From the NCBI GenBank assembly GCA_947632685.1, contig CANRQD010000002.1, positions 1 through 41,360 on the forward strand: a DNA stretch of 41,360 nt, given 5' to 3'. A model generated the notes under the pieces. It was not told the origin of the DNA, ran no database searches, and saw only the letters and a list, made by a program, of their open reading frames with translations. Below are positions 1 to 8,600 of this stretch, one piece after another. Numbering within the stretch: the first letter of the stretch is position 1; the number at the start of each line of letters is the position of its first letter. The DNA is from an uncultured Bacilli bacterium. GTDB taxonomy: Bacteria > Bacillota_I > Bacilli_A > RF39 > UBA660. The position numbers and the translations under genes were made by a program.

Positions 1-18
1 TCTATGCTAGATTGAGTG

Positions 19-108
19 CTATTTCTTTATACATAGAATCATTATAGAGACTATTAATAAAATGATAATTAGTATTAGAAATGAGATTAATAAATCTTTT
101 TTCTTCAT
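19..108 (-). CDS. 29-residue single-TM peptide, type I toxin-like
   Basis: The reading frame gives a Lys-rich start (MKKKD), about 22 hydrophobic residues and a CIKK tail, so it should span the membrane once. A strong Shine-Dalgarno (AAAGGAGG, 9 bases before the ATG) and a promoter just upstream support expression. The mRNA has two unusual traits. A small hairpin (CTTTCT/AGAAAG) abuts the Shine-Dalgarno, and TTGAGTGCT in the 5' UTR (plus-strand 143-151) is complementary to AGCACTCAA at the stop codon (plus-strand 12-20). Such 5'-3' pairing is known in type I toxin mRNAs. No antisense RNA was identified, so it could be an ordinary small membrane protein. Confidence 0.5.
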   Translation of the reverse strand: MKKKDLLISFLILIIILLIVSIMILCIKK

Positions 109-172
109 AATATCAAGCCTCCTTTCTAAAAGAAAGTTGGCAAGCACTCAACAATTAAGTTTCCCTATAAAA

Positions 173-201
173 ATTATATCAAACGTTTGTTCTTGATACA
201 A
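173..201 (-). promoter_or_regulatory. Promoter of the small TM peptide with palindromic operator candidate
   Basis: On the minus strand a TATAAT box (173-178) lies 17 bases from a weak -35, TTGTAT (196-201). The spacer holds the 10-base palindrome CAAACGTTTG (180-189), nested inside a wider inverted repeat TATCAA...TTGATA (177-198). A repressor bound there would block the promoter; the regulator is unknown. Confidence 0.5.
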
Positions 202-247
202 TATATTTTATAAGAAATTAAGACAATTTAGAAAACACAATTGCATA

Positions 248-276
248 TTGACAGCCAAATGTATCCGCCATAGGAT
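248..276 (+). promoter_or_regulatory. Candidate promoter of a short untranslated transcript
   Basis: A perfect -35 (TTGACA, 248-253) is followed 17 bases later by TAGGAT (271-276), a 4/6 match to the -10 box. No convincing gene follows before the terminator at 437-467, so it would make an RNA of about 185 nt. It is divergent from the promoter of the small peptide. Confidence 0.35.
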
Positions 277-436
277 AAATATGTATAAAAATATAATAAA
301 ATAAATAAATTAAAGAGAAATATAATATGATATAATAAATTAAAATGTAGGAAAATTTTATATGGCAAACTTGATAAAATAAAAAAAGAAATACCTAAGT
401 TTAGCTAGTTAGGCATTATTCATAAATATTTAGTTT

Positions 437-467
437 AGTACCGACTTAAACAGTTGGTACTATTTTT
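437..467 (+). terminator. Rho-independent terminator
   Basis: AGTACCGAC (437-445) pairs with GTTGGTACT (453-461) over nine base pairs with a 7-base loop, followed by ATTTTTATT. It ends a plus-strand transcript with no gene. On the opposite strand a weaker CCTAA/TTAGG hairpin (394-413) followed by T-rich sequence could end the PepSY gene transcript. Apart from these signals the stretch 202-515 shows nothing recognisable. Confidence 0.6.
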
Positions 468-515
468 ATTAGTATGATTAAAATCACAATAATATAGTAT
501 TTCTAAAATAAACTA

Positions 516-890
516 CTAATCTCTTTCTTTAAAAGATTTTATAATTTCACCAGTTTTTGCATTAATATAAAAATCATATTCATAACCATCATATTTAAAA
601 CCTATTTCATAAACATCTGTACCATATTTATAATCTAATTCATTATCTAAATCATAAATATTATCTTTATTAATATTTAAACTTTCTAATGCTATTTGTA
701 ATGCTTCATCACTTGATATATTACTATTACTATCTTTATTATCTAAATTATTATTTTCTGAAACAGAAGAATTATGATTTTCATTACGTTCTTCTAAATA
801 TTCACTCTTTGTATAAAAAACAGCACATAATACCAATAATATAACAATAACTATTGATAAAATAATAATAACTATATGATTTTTTTTCAT
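516..890 (-). CDS. Membrane-anchored PepSY-domain protein
   Basis: The 124-residue product has an N-terminal hydrophobic anchor (about residues 5-27) and an Asn/Ser/Glu-rich low-complexity linker. A single PepSY-like module of about 60 residues follows: ISSDEALQIAL, then VYEIGFKYDGYEYDFYINA and TGEIIKS. PepSY modules often act as extracytoplasmic peptidase-inhibitory or binding domains, so an outward-facing role is inferred. I use the internal ATG at 890 because AGAGG lies at proper spacing before it; the upstream ATG at 920 has no ribosome site. A TATAAT box is at 921-926. Confidence 0.75.
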   Translation of the reverse strand: MKKNHIVIIILSIVIVILLVLCAVFYTKSEYLEERNENHNSSVSENNNLDNKDSNSNISSDEALQIALESLNINKDNIYDLDNELDYKYGTDVYEIGFKYDGYEYDFYINAKTGEIIKSFKERD

Positions 891-953
891 TAATAAAACC
901 TCTTTCCTATTTCTATTCATATTATATAATATAAAGTTTAAAAAATAAATATA

Positions 954-1532
954 TTATTTACACATTTCAATAAATGTAGAAAACAATATGTTACTATAAA
1001 AATCATAATCAAGCATTCTTTCTGGATGCCATTGTACTCCTATTTGAAACTTATGATTTGAGTTCTCTACTACCTCTATTAAATTATCTTCACTTACACC
1101 TACAATTGAAAATATTTTAGATATTTTTGGTGTTTCATTATGATGACTATTTACGTGTATTACTGAATTTTTTATTATATGTTTTAACCTAGACTCTTTT
1201 AAATATACTTTATGAGCATACCCTTCCCTTTGATAATGATTATTAATTTTTTTTAAATGCTCATTTGAATCATATAAAGCCATCGATTGCATACCTTGAC
1301 AAATACCTAATAAAGGTAAATTATTATCAAGGGCATACTTTATTAAATAATCATCAAGTTCTCCTTTTTTATCACCACCTGTTATTAATATTCCACTACA
1401 TTTATAAATATCATCTATATTTTTATAATCAATTAATATTGGGTTACCTCCATATTTTTTTATAGCCTTTATATAGAAATTATTTTCAATGTCAGTATTT
1501 TCTTCTCTTTTTAAAACACAAATATTTTTCAT
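954..1532 (-). CDS. Class I glutamine amidotransferase (peptidase C26, PuuD-like)
   Basis: This 192-residue protein has the class I amidotransferase triad: nucleophile Cys78 in LGICQGMQ, and His169 and Glu171 in VQWHPE. The ITGGD segment near residue 50 and VNSHHNE near 128 are typical of the gamma-glutamyl-GABA hydrolase (C26) branch, which hydrolyses gamma-glutamyl amides. It is shorter than most members (about 240-250 residues), and the substrate cannot be told. It follows ddl, but the ddl terminator intervenes and no good Shine-Dalgarno precedes its ATG, so expression may be low or depend on readthrough. Confidence 0.8.
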   Translation of the reverse strand: MKNICVLKREENTDIENNFYIKAIKKYGGNPILIDYKNIDDIYKCSGILITGGDKKGELDDYLIKYALDNNLPLLGICQGMQSMALYDSNEHLKKINNHYQREGYAHKVYLKESRLKHIIKNSVIHVNSHHNETPKISKIFSIVGVSEDNLIEVVENSNHKFQIGVQWHPERMLDYDFYSNILFSTFIEMCK

Positions 1533-1563
1533 AATAAATAAAAAAGAATAGATTTCTCTATCC
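1533..1563 (-). terminator. Terminator of the hydrolase-murF-ddl operon
   Basis: On the minus strand GGATAGA-GAAA-TCTATTC forms a 7-bp stem with a GAAA loop (plus-strand 1546-1563), followed by TTTTTTATTTATT. The stem includes the ddl stop codon. Confidence 0.65.
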
Positions 1564-2781
1564 TAATTTTCCTTTAACCCCTTTCAAACCTTTTAATCCA
1601 CCATTTGTAAATCCTTTTAAGATATTAGTATCGAATGTATAAGTTTTACTAAGTCTTCTTTTATAATCTTTTATTCCTATATTTATCATATCATCTAATA
1701 AATCACTATAATTAACACCTAATGGTTCCCATAAATAGTAAGCTAAACTTCCAGGAATAGAGTTTATTTCATTAATATATACTTTTTTTGCCTTTTCATC
1801 TATTAAGAAATCTATTCTACATGTTCCAGCTGAACCTATTGCTTTAAATGCTTTAGTAGCAATCTCTTCTATTTCTTTTTTCTGTTTATCTGGTATTTCT
1901 GCAGGTACTTTACGATTAGCTGATGCCATACCTTTAGATCCACCTTTTACAGGATATTTAACCCCACCTTTTAATTTTCCTTTATTACCTTGAATATATT
2001 TTTCATCATAAGTTAGAAATTTATTTCCAGATATTACTTCTTCAATTACACTTAATTTTTGATGTTCATAATTTCCAACTACACTAATATTAACTTCTTT
2101 TAAATCAGTAACTACTTCTTCTACTAAAATCTTATTATCATATGAAATAGCATTATCTATAGCATCTGTTAATTCTTTATCATTTTCAGCTACTTTTATT
2201 CCTATACTACTACCAGTAGTTGCAGGTTTAACAATAACTGGATATTTTAATTTTTTAATTTCTTTAATTACAGCTTCACTATCATTTTTATAATCACAAT
2301 CGTAAAACCATGTATATTTTGTCATTGGTAATTTTTCTTTTTCAAATATATCTTTCATAAATACTTTATCTTGCCCTGCAACTGATGCATATATATTACC
2401 ACCTACAAATGGCATACCAATTGCTTGCAAATAACCTTGTATAACTCCATCTTCTCCATTAGTACCATGCATAATTGGGAAGGCAATATCGATATCAGTT
2501 ATTATATTTTTTGGGAATTTTTTATTTTGAAGCACAAAAGACCCATCTTTTGCATATAAAATAACATTTTTACCATATTTTTTTATTAAGTTCATATCAG
2601 AATATATTTCAATATCTTTAAGCATATTTCCAGTATACCATTCTCTATCTTTAGTTATATAGATAGGGATAATTTCATATTTTTCTTGATCTAATTTATT
2701 TATAGCTTGTATAGCAGAAATAATACTAACTTCATGTTCTACTGTTTCTCCACCATAAATAACACCTACTTTAATTTTCAT
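1558..2781 (-). CDS. ddl: D-alanine--D-alanine ligase
   Basis: This is the cytoplasmic ATP-grasp enzyme that joins two D-alanines for the peptidoglycan stem. The N-terminus (VIYGGETVEHEVSIISA) and the GTNGEDGVIQGYLQ and KPATTGSSIGI segments are characteristic. The C-terminal signature INEINSIPGSLAYYLWEP is of the D-Ala-D-Ala type rather than a D-Ala-D-Lac type. At 407 residues it is longer than the usual 310-370, owing to a Lys/Gly-rich insert near residues 265-300 and a Gly/Lys-rich tail. It starts 11 bases after murF with AGGAGATG upstream. The murF product uses its dipeptide, so the pair is functionally coupled. Confidence 0.95.
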   Translation of the reverse strand: MKIKVGVIYGGETVEHEVSIISAIQAINKLDQEKYEIIPIYITKDREWYTGNMLKDIEIYSDMNLIKKYGKNVILYAKDGSFVLQNKKFPKNIITDIDIAFPIMHGTNGEDGVIQGYLQAIGMPFVGGNIYASVAGQDKVFMKDIFEKEKLPMTKYTWFYDCDYKNDSEAVIKEIKKLKYPVIVKPATTGSSIGIKVAENDKELTDAIDNAISYDNKILVEEVVTDLKEVNISVVGNYEHQKLSVIEEVISGNKFLTYDEKYIQGNKGKLKGGVKYPVKGGSKGMASANRKVPAEIPDKQKKEIEEIATKAFKAIGSAGTCRIDFLIDEKAKKVYINEINSIPGSLAYYLWEPLGVNYSDLLDDMINIGIKDYKRRLSKTYTFDTNILKGFTNGGLKGLKGVKGKLG

Positions 2782-2792
2782 TTAAACATCTC

Positions 2793-4403
2793 CTATTCAT
2801 TATATGTATCAGGTAAATCATTTTCAAATAATGCATATACATCTTTTTTACCTGTTAATGTATTTATAAATGTGTAAGCATCTCTTACATCATTATATAC
2901 TATTATATGTTTTTTATCGAAACCACTTTCAATTAAACCGTCATAAATTGGTTTTGTATGCTTTTCTCCAATTAAGACAGCATAATCTGCAACTTTAGCA
3001 ATTTGACGACCGAACTCCTTATTATATTCATCTTCTTTTTCAGCAAGTTCAATCATACCAGGTGTTACAACTACTTTAACACCAGGCATCATTCCAAGTA
3101 CAATAGTTGCATTCTCTGCTCCAACTGGATTAGAATTATAAGCATCATCTATCATATAAAAGTTACCTAATTTTTTAAGCTCTAATCTATGCTCAACAGC
3201 TTTTACAGATTTAACTGCCTGTTGTAAATCTTTAATAGAAATACCAAATTCATAGCCTAAAGCTAATGCTGATAAAATATTATATACATTATGATTTCCT
3301 AATAATTTAGTTTGAAATTCATAAGCTTTATTTTCATTTTTAAATTTAACCTTAAAAGTAGTTCCCTTACTACTACATTTTATATCAGTAGCACGTACAT
3401 CAACGTCTTTGTTATTTATACCTATCCAAATAGTTTTTACAGTATTCTTAAGTTTATAACTAACTTGTTTAGGATCATCACCATTAAGTATACCAATACC
3501 ATCTGAAGGAAGAGATTCTATAAGTTCAAATTTACCAGTTTGTATATTTTCTTCACTACCAAATGACTCTAAATGTGCAGTACCAATAGTTGTTAAAATA
3601 CCATATTTAGGATGAACTAAATTACAAAGTCCTTTTATTTCACCTTTTACGTAAGCACCCATTTCTGCTATAAAGATATCAGTAAACTTATCCATATTAT
3701 TATTTACTGTCATAATAAGTCCATTATATGTATTTAAATTTCTAGGTGTAGGTAGAGCATTATATTTAATATTTAAAATATCTGCTAAAATATTTTTACT
3801 ACTAGTTTTACCATAACTACCTGTAATACCAATTATTTTTAAATTAGGCATACTCTTTAACTTAGATTGAGCTTTATGTTTATAGTAATGATATACTCCT
3901 CTTTCATATGGATGATTAATTATATTAGCAAGAAAAACTATAAATTCATTTAAATATACCATAAAAGATAAAATAGTTATCATTAACCATAACATTTTAA
4001 TATTTTTATAATATAAAACACCGATAATTACAGGAATTAAATATAAAATAGTTGTTGTAATTATAAGTCTTTTAACTCTTTTAGTTACCACAAGTGGTTT
4101 TTTAGTTTGCTCAGTTTTAGCTTTAGCAGATAGTTTATAACTTTCATAGGCATAACAAGCTACTAAAGCAATTAAAAATCCTATTAACCCATCTTTTGAT
4201 TTACAAAATACTAGTAAAGATACTAATGAAAGAAATATTGCTAGTATTATTATATTAAGAAAGCTTTTGGAATTTTTAAATACCCATTTTAAATATCTGT
4301 TATTTTCATTATATAAATTTTGTTGTAACATATGTAGAGATTTTTTTGATTTTATAAATGTTGTAACTGTTATTACTAATAATAAAATTAAATACATAAT
4401 CAT
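2793..4403 (-). CDS. murF: MurF-type Mur ligase with N-terminal membrane domain
   Basis: This ligase adds D-Ala-D-Ala to the UDP-MurNAc-tripeptide. The Mur ligase P-loop GITGSYGKTSS lies at residues 192-202. The central domain (IFIAEMGAYVKGEI, GTAHLESFGS) and the C-terminal domain (HRLELKK, DDAYNSNP) follow. Unusually, the first 165 residues hold about five hydrophobic segments, so the enzyme should be tethered to the membrane; classical MurF is soluble and about 450 residues. The Shine-Dalgarno GGAGGT lies in the last codons of the upstream hydrolase gene, implying translational coupling. ddl follows 11 bases later. Confidence 0.88.
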   Translation of the reverse strand: MIMYLILLLVITVTTFIKSKKSLHMLQQNLYNENNRYLKWVFKNSKSFLNIIILAIFLSLVSLLVFCKSKDGLIGFLIALVACYAYESYKLSAKAKTEQTKKPLVVTKRVKRLIITTTILYLIPVIIGVLYYKNIKMLWLMITILSFMVYLNEFIVFLANIINHPYERGVYHYYKHKAQSKLKSMPNLKIIGITGSYGKTSSKNILADILNIKYNALPTPRNLNTYNGLIMTVNNNMDKFTDIFIAEMGAYVKGEIKGLCNLVHPKYGILTTIGTAHLESFGSEENIQTGKFELIESLPSDGIGILNGDDPKQVSYKLKNTVKTIWIGINNKDVDVRATDIKCSSKGTTFKVKFKNENKAYEFQTKLLGNHNVYNILSALALGYEFGISIKDLQQAVKSVKAVEHRLELKKLGNFYMIDDAYNSNPVGAENATIVLGMMPGVKVVVTPGMIELAEKEDEYNKEFGRQIAKVADYAVLIGEKHTKPIYDGLIESGFDKKHIIVYNDVRDAYTFINTLTGKKDVYALFENDLPDTYNE

Positions 4404-4404
4404 A

Positions 4405-5136
4405 TTAATTACCTCCTTCTAAAAATGTATTAATTATATTTATTACTTGATATAGATTTTCCAAATAGGCATAATGACTACCTGGTAAAACTACTAACCC
4501 TGCATCAGGCATAATTTTTTCTAAATCTTTTGCTTCTTCTACTGGCTCTTCTGTATCATTATCACCCCAAATTAATAAAGTAGGTTTGGCTATTTTTTTA
4601 GCATATTCTGATAAATCTTCATTAACTGTATTAACAAGTATTTGTCTCATTATAGGACTAGCAGCTTTATAATCTCTTGATCCTATATATTTTTTCATTT
4701 TTTCTCCAATATTATCCATTCCTGGAAGTTGTTTCATTTTTTTCAAAATTCTAGTTTTTAATGGTAATTCTTGCTGTTTTCTAATACATGGACTACCAAA
4801 CAAAATCAGTTTTTCTATTTTATTATCAGCACTATATCTAATAGCAACTCTTCCTCCAAAAGAATGTCCCATAATTATTGGGCACTTTATCTTTAATTTT
4901 TTTATTATCTCTTCTAGCATTTCTTTATACTCATCTATGGTCCAAGCTGTTTTTGGTTCTTCACTTTTACCAAAACCAGGAAAATCTATAATCGTAATTT
5001 TATATTTATTACTTAAATTATCTCCAAGTGGTTTCATCATTTCAATATTTTGACCCCACCCATGAAGTAATATAATATCTTTTCCTTCACCATATTGTAT
5101 GTAATTGATATCAATATCTTTAATTTTAATTTTCAT
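4405..5136 (-). CDS. Alpha/beta hydrolase
   Basis: The 243-residue protein has the alpha/beta-hydrolase fold. The oxyanion segment LLHGWGQN is near residue 24, the nucleophile elbow GHSFGG carries Ser92, Asp194 sits in LLIWGDND and His221 in PGSHYAYLEN. A complete triad argues for an active esterase- or amidase-like enzyme, but the substrate is unknown. It is the first gene of a tight operon with murF and ddl (1 base from murF), which suggests a role linked to envelope synthesis. GGTGATTTC precedes its ATG. Confidence 0.85.
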   Translation of the reverse strand: MKIKIKDIDINYIQYGEGKDIILLHGWGQNIEMMKPLGDNLSNKYKITIIDFPGFGKSEEPKTAWTIDEYKEMLEEIIKKLKIKCPIIMGHSFGGRVAIRYSADNKIEKLILFGSPCIRKQQELPLKTRILKKMKQLPGMDNIGEKMKKYIGSRDYKAASPIMRQILVNTVNEDLSEYAKKIAKPTLLIWGDNDTEEPVEEAKDLEKIMPDAGLVVLPGSHYAYLENLYQVINIINTFLEGGN

Positions 5137-5221
5137 GAAATCACCAACTAAAGTATATCATAATAAAATTTTAAATAATATAATTATAATTATAATATAC
5201 ATTAATTTACACTAAAATAAC

Positions 5222-5575
5222 TTATACTTTATTATCTTTATTATTTATTTTTTCTATAATATTATCAATATGCTCTCCATAAGAAATAGACTCATCATAT
5301 ATAAATTTTAATTCTGGTGTATGTCTTATTTCAATTCTTTCACTTAATTTTCCTCTTATGAAATGACTAGCTCCCTTTAAGGCTTCAATTGTCTTTTCTT
5401 TTCTTGCTTCATCTAAAACTGTAAAATATACTTTAGCATAACTCAAATCACTAGTAATATCCACTCCTGTTATTGTTACAAAAGATATATCTTCATCTTT
5501 TATCTCCCTCATCAATATATTACTAATTTCTTCCATAAATGTATGATTTAATCTCTCTATTTTAATATTTGCCAT
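5222..5575 (-). CDS. rbfA: Ribosome-binding factor A
   Basis: RbfA binds the 30S subunit and helps mature the 5' end of 16S rRNA, notably in the cold. The 117-residue protein has the family's KH-like features: IERLNHTFMEEISNIL at the start, then SYAKVYFTVLD and RHTPELKFIYDESI. It normally follows infB in the nusA operon. Here a 5.7-kb gene on the other strand separates them and infB has its own terminator, so rbfA must use its own promoter. The Shine-Dalgarno AAGGAAGG precedes the ATG. Confidence 0.93.
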   Translation of the reverse strand: MANIKIERLNHTFMEEISNILMREIKDEDISFVTITGVDITSDLSYAKVYFTVLDEARKEKTIEALKGASHFIRGKLSERIEIRHTPELKFIYDESISYGEHIDNIIEKINNKDNKV

Positions 5576-5597
5576 ATAACATCCTTCCTTTATAACA

Positions 5598-5626
5598 AGT
5601 ATATCAAAAATATATTTAAAAATAAA
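5598..5626 (-). promoter_or_regulatory. rbfA promoter (extended -10)
   Basis: On the minus strand TGATATACT (plus-strand 5598-5606) is an extended -10 box, with a weak -35 TTTATT at 5621-5626. It overlaps the divergent promoter of the giant repeat gene, so the two may compete or be co-regulated. Confidence 0.5.
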
Positions 5627-5643
5627 TAAAATTGATGTATAAT
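5615..5643 (+). promoter_or_regulatory. Promoter of the giant HTH-repeat gene
   Basis: A consensus TATAAT (5638-5643) lies 17 bases from a weak -35, TTTAAA (5615-5620). The predicted start near 5650 leaves a 15-base leader carrying only the GGAGG (5654-5658) ribosome site. This supports the ATG at 5665 and rules out the upstream TTG at 5632 and ATG at 5635. Confidence 0.6.
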
Positions 5644-5664
5644 AGCAACAAATGGAGGTTCATT

Positions 5665-8600
5665 ATGGAAACAAATAAAGAATTTAAAGAAAATGTAAAA
5701 AATAATGAAAAAAGAAAAAAATTTTTCATAGATAAATATAGAACTGATTTAAAACATTTAGATATTGTTTGTGATGATGCTACTATTGAAAAATTACTAT
5801 TAGAGGCTATAGAATCATTTAATGACATACCAATTACATTTTCGTCATATGGACTAAATTACTTAAAAGATAAATTAAAAACTTCAGAATCTAAATATAC
5901 TCCTAATAGTATATTTTCTGAAAATGAAATGGTAATATTAGAAAATTATCTAGAAAAAGATATAAATGGTAATTATTTAACCACAGAAGAAATTGCTAAA
6001 AAACTAAGTATAAATGTATTTGATGTAACACAAGCAGTATATAAATTACAAAATAAATTAAACTATCATAAAATTAAGAATATTTTTGGTGATTTTGAAA
6101 CTAAAATTATAGAAAGAAAGAGAAATATCAGAAAACAAGAAAAGCAAAATAATACTAAAAAAATAAAAGATATATCTGATAATGATATAGAAATTATAGG
6201 ATTATTTACAGGACAAATAAATGATATTTGTTTGGATATTGAAGAAATTGCCAATTTAAAAAACACTACTCCTAAAAAAATGCAAGAACAAATTATTAAT
6301 ATTTATGAACTATTAGAGGATAAAAAAAATTATGATAAATTACTTTTAAAATATCCGACTATTACTCAAATGTTAAGAATAAAAGGAACTGGATTAGGAT
6401 TAAGTTTTACAAATAAATTTAAGACAAATAGTTCTTCCAATAAAAAAACATTACATACTAACAATATTAGTAATAACGTTAAAATACTAAAATATTTTTA
6501 TCAACAACAACCTAATGGTACTTATTTATCTCCACAAGAAATTGCAAATTTATTAAATTATAATAATGTTAATGGTATATATTCAATAAAAAATAAAATT
6601 TTAAAAATGATAGATACTGATAACAAATATAAAGCTCAAATCTTAAAAGAATATCCTGAATTAGATAGTGATATGGAAATAAGAAATAATACTCATATTG
6701 TAAGACAAAGGAAAATTTCTAATGAAAAAATCAAAAAAGGTGCACAAATACTAAAATATTTTTATCAACCAAAACCAGATGGTACTTATTTATCTCCACA
6801 AGAAATTGCAGATTTATTAAATTGTAATAATATTAAAAGTATATATTCAATAAAAAGTGAAATTTTAAAAAAGATAGATACTAATAACGAATATAAGGTT
6901 CAAATCTTAAAAGAATATCCTGAATTAGATAGTGATATGGAAATAAGAAATAATACTCATATTGTAAGACAAAGGAAAATTTCTAATGAAAAAATCAAAA
7001 AAGATGCACAGATACTAAAATATTTTTATCAACCAAAGTTTGATGGCACTTATTTATCTTCAAATGAAATTGCCAAATTATTAAACTATACGAAAACTAA
7101 TGGTATATATTCAGTTAAAAATAGCATCTTAAAAAAAATAGATACTGATGACGAATATAAAGCTCAAATTTTAAAAGAATATCCTGAGTTAGATAATGAT
7201 ATGGAAATAAGAAATAATACTCACATTGTAAAACAAAAGAAAATTTCTAATGAAAAAATCAAAAAAGATACACAAATATTAAAATATTTTTATCAGCCAA
7301 AACCAGATGGTACTTATTTATCTCTACAAGAAATTGCCAAATTATTAAACTATACGAAAACTAACGGTATATATTCAGTTAAAAATAGAATCTTAAAAAA
7401 ATTAAATACTAATGACGAATATAAAGCTCAAATTTTACAAGAGTATCCTGAATTAAATAATGATATGGAAATAAGAAATAATACTCATATTGTAAAATCA
7501 AAAAAAAGTTCTAATGAAAAAATCAAAAAAGATGCACAATTACTTAAATATTTTTATCAACCAAAGCCAGATGGTACTTATTTTTCTACACATGAAATTG
7601 CAGATTTATTAAATTATAATAATATTAATAGTATATATTCAATGAAAAATAGAATCTTAAAAAGAATAAATGCTAATAATAAATATAAAAATCAAATTCT
7701 ACAAGAGTATCCTGAATTAGATAATGATATAGAAATAAGAAATAATACTCATATTGTAAAACAAAAGAAAATTTCTAATGAAAAAATCAAAAAAGATGCA
7801 CAATTACTTAAATATTTTTATCAACAACAACCTGATGGTACTTATTTTTCTACACAAAAAATTGCAGATTTAATAAATATAAGCACTCATAATATATATA
7901 CAATAAAAAAGAAAATCTTACAAAAAATAAATAATGATAATGAATATAAAGTTCAAATTTTACAAGAATACCCTGAATTAGATAATGATATGGAAATAAG
8001 AAATAATACTCATATTGTAAAATCAAAGAAAATTTCTAATAAAAAAATCAAAAAAGATGCACAATTACTAAAATACCTTTATCAACCTAATCCAGATGGT
8101 TCATATTTATCTACACATGAAATTGCAGATTTATTAAATTATAGTAATAATATTAATAATATATATACAGTGAAAAATAGAATCTTAAAAAAATTAAATA
8201 CTAATAACGAATATAAAACTCAAATCTTAAAAGAATATCCTGAATTAAATAATGATATGGAAATAAAAAATAATACTCCACAAAATAAAATTTCTAATGA
8301 AAAAATCAAAAAAGATGTACAATTACTAAAATATCTTTATCAACCAAAGCCAGATGGTTCATATTTATCCATACAAGAAATTGCAAATTTATTAAATTTA
8401 ACCGTAAATCATATATCTAAAACTAAAACCAAACTTTCAAAAGATTTAATTAATAATCAGGAATATAAAGTTCAAATTTTAAAAGAGTATCCTGAGTTAG
8501 ATAATGATATGGAAATAAGAAATAATACTCATATTGTAAGACCAAAGAAAATTTCTAATAAAAGAATTAAAAAAAATGTACAAATTCTTAAATACCTTTA

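Noticed and set aside
5137..5221. Several TATAAT-like boxes before the hydrolase gene.
   Set aside because: The stretch is almost pure A/T and contains overlapping matches, so none can be chosen with confidence.
5632..5664. Earlier TTG/ATG start for the giant gene.
   Set aside because: These codons lie in or just before the TATAAT box, and the GGAGG site points to the ATG at 5665.
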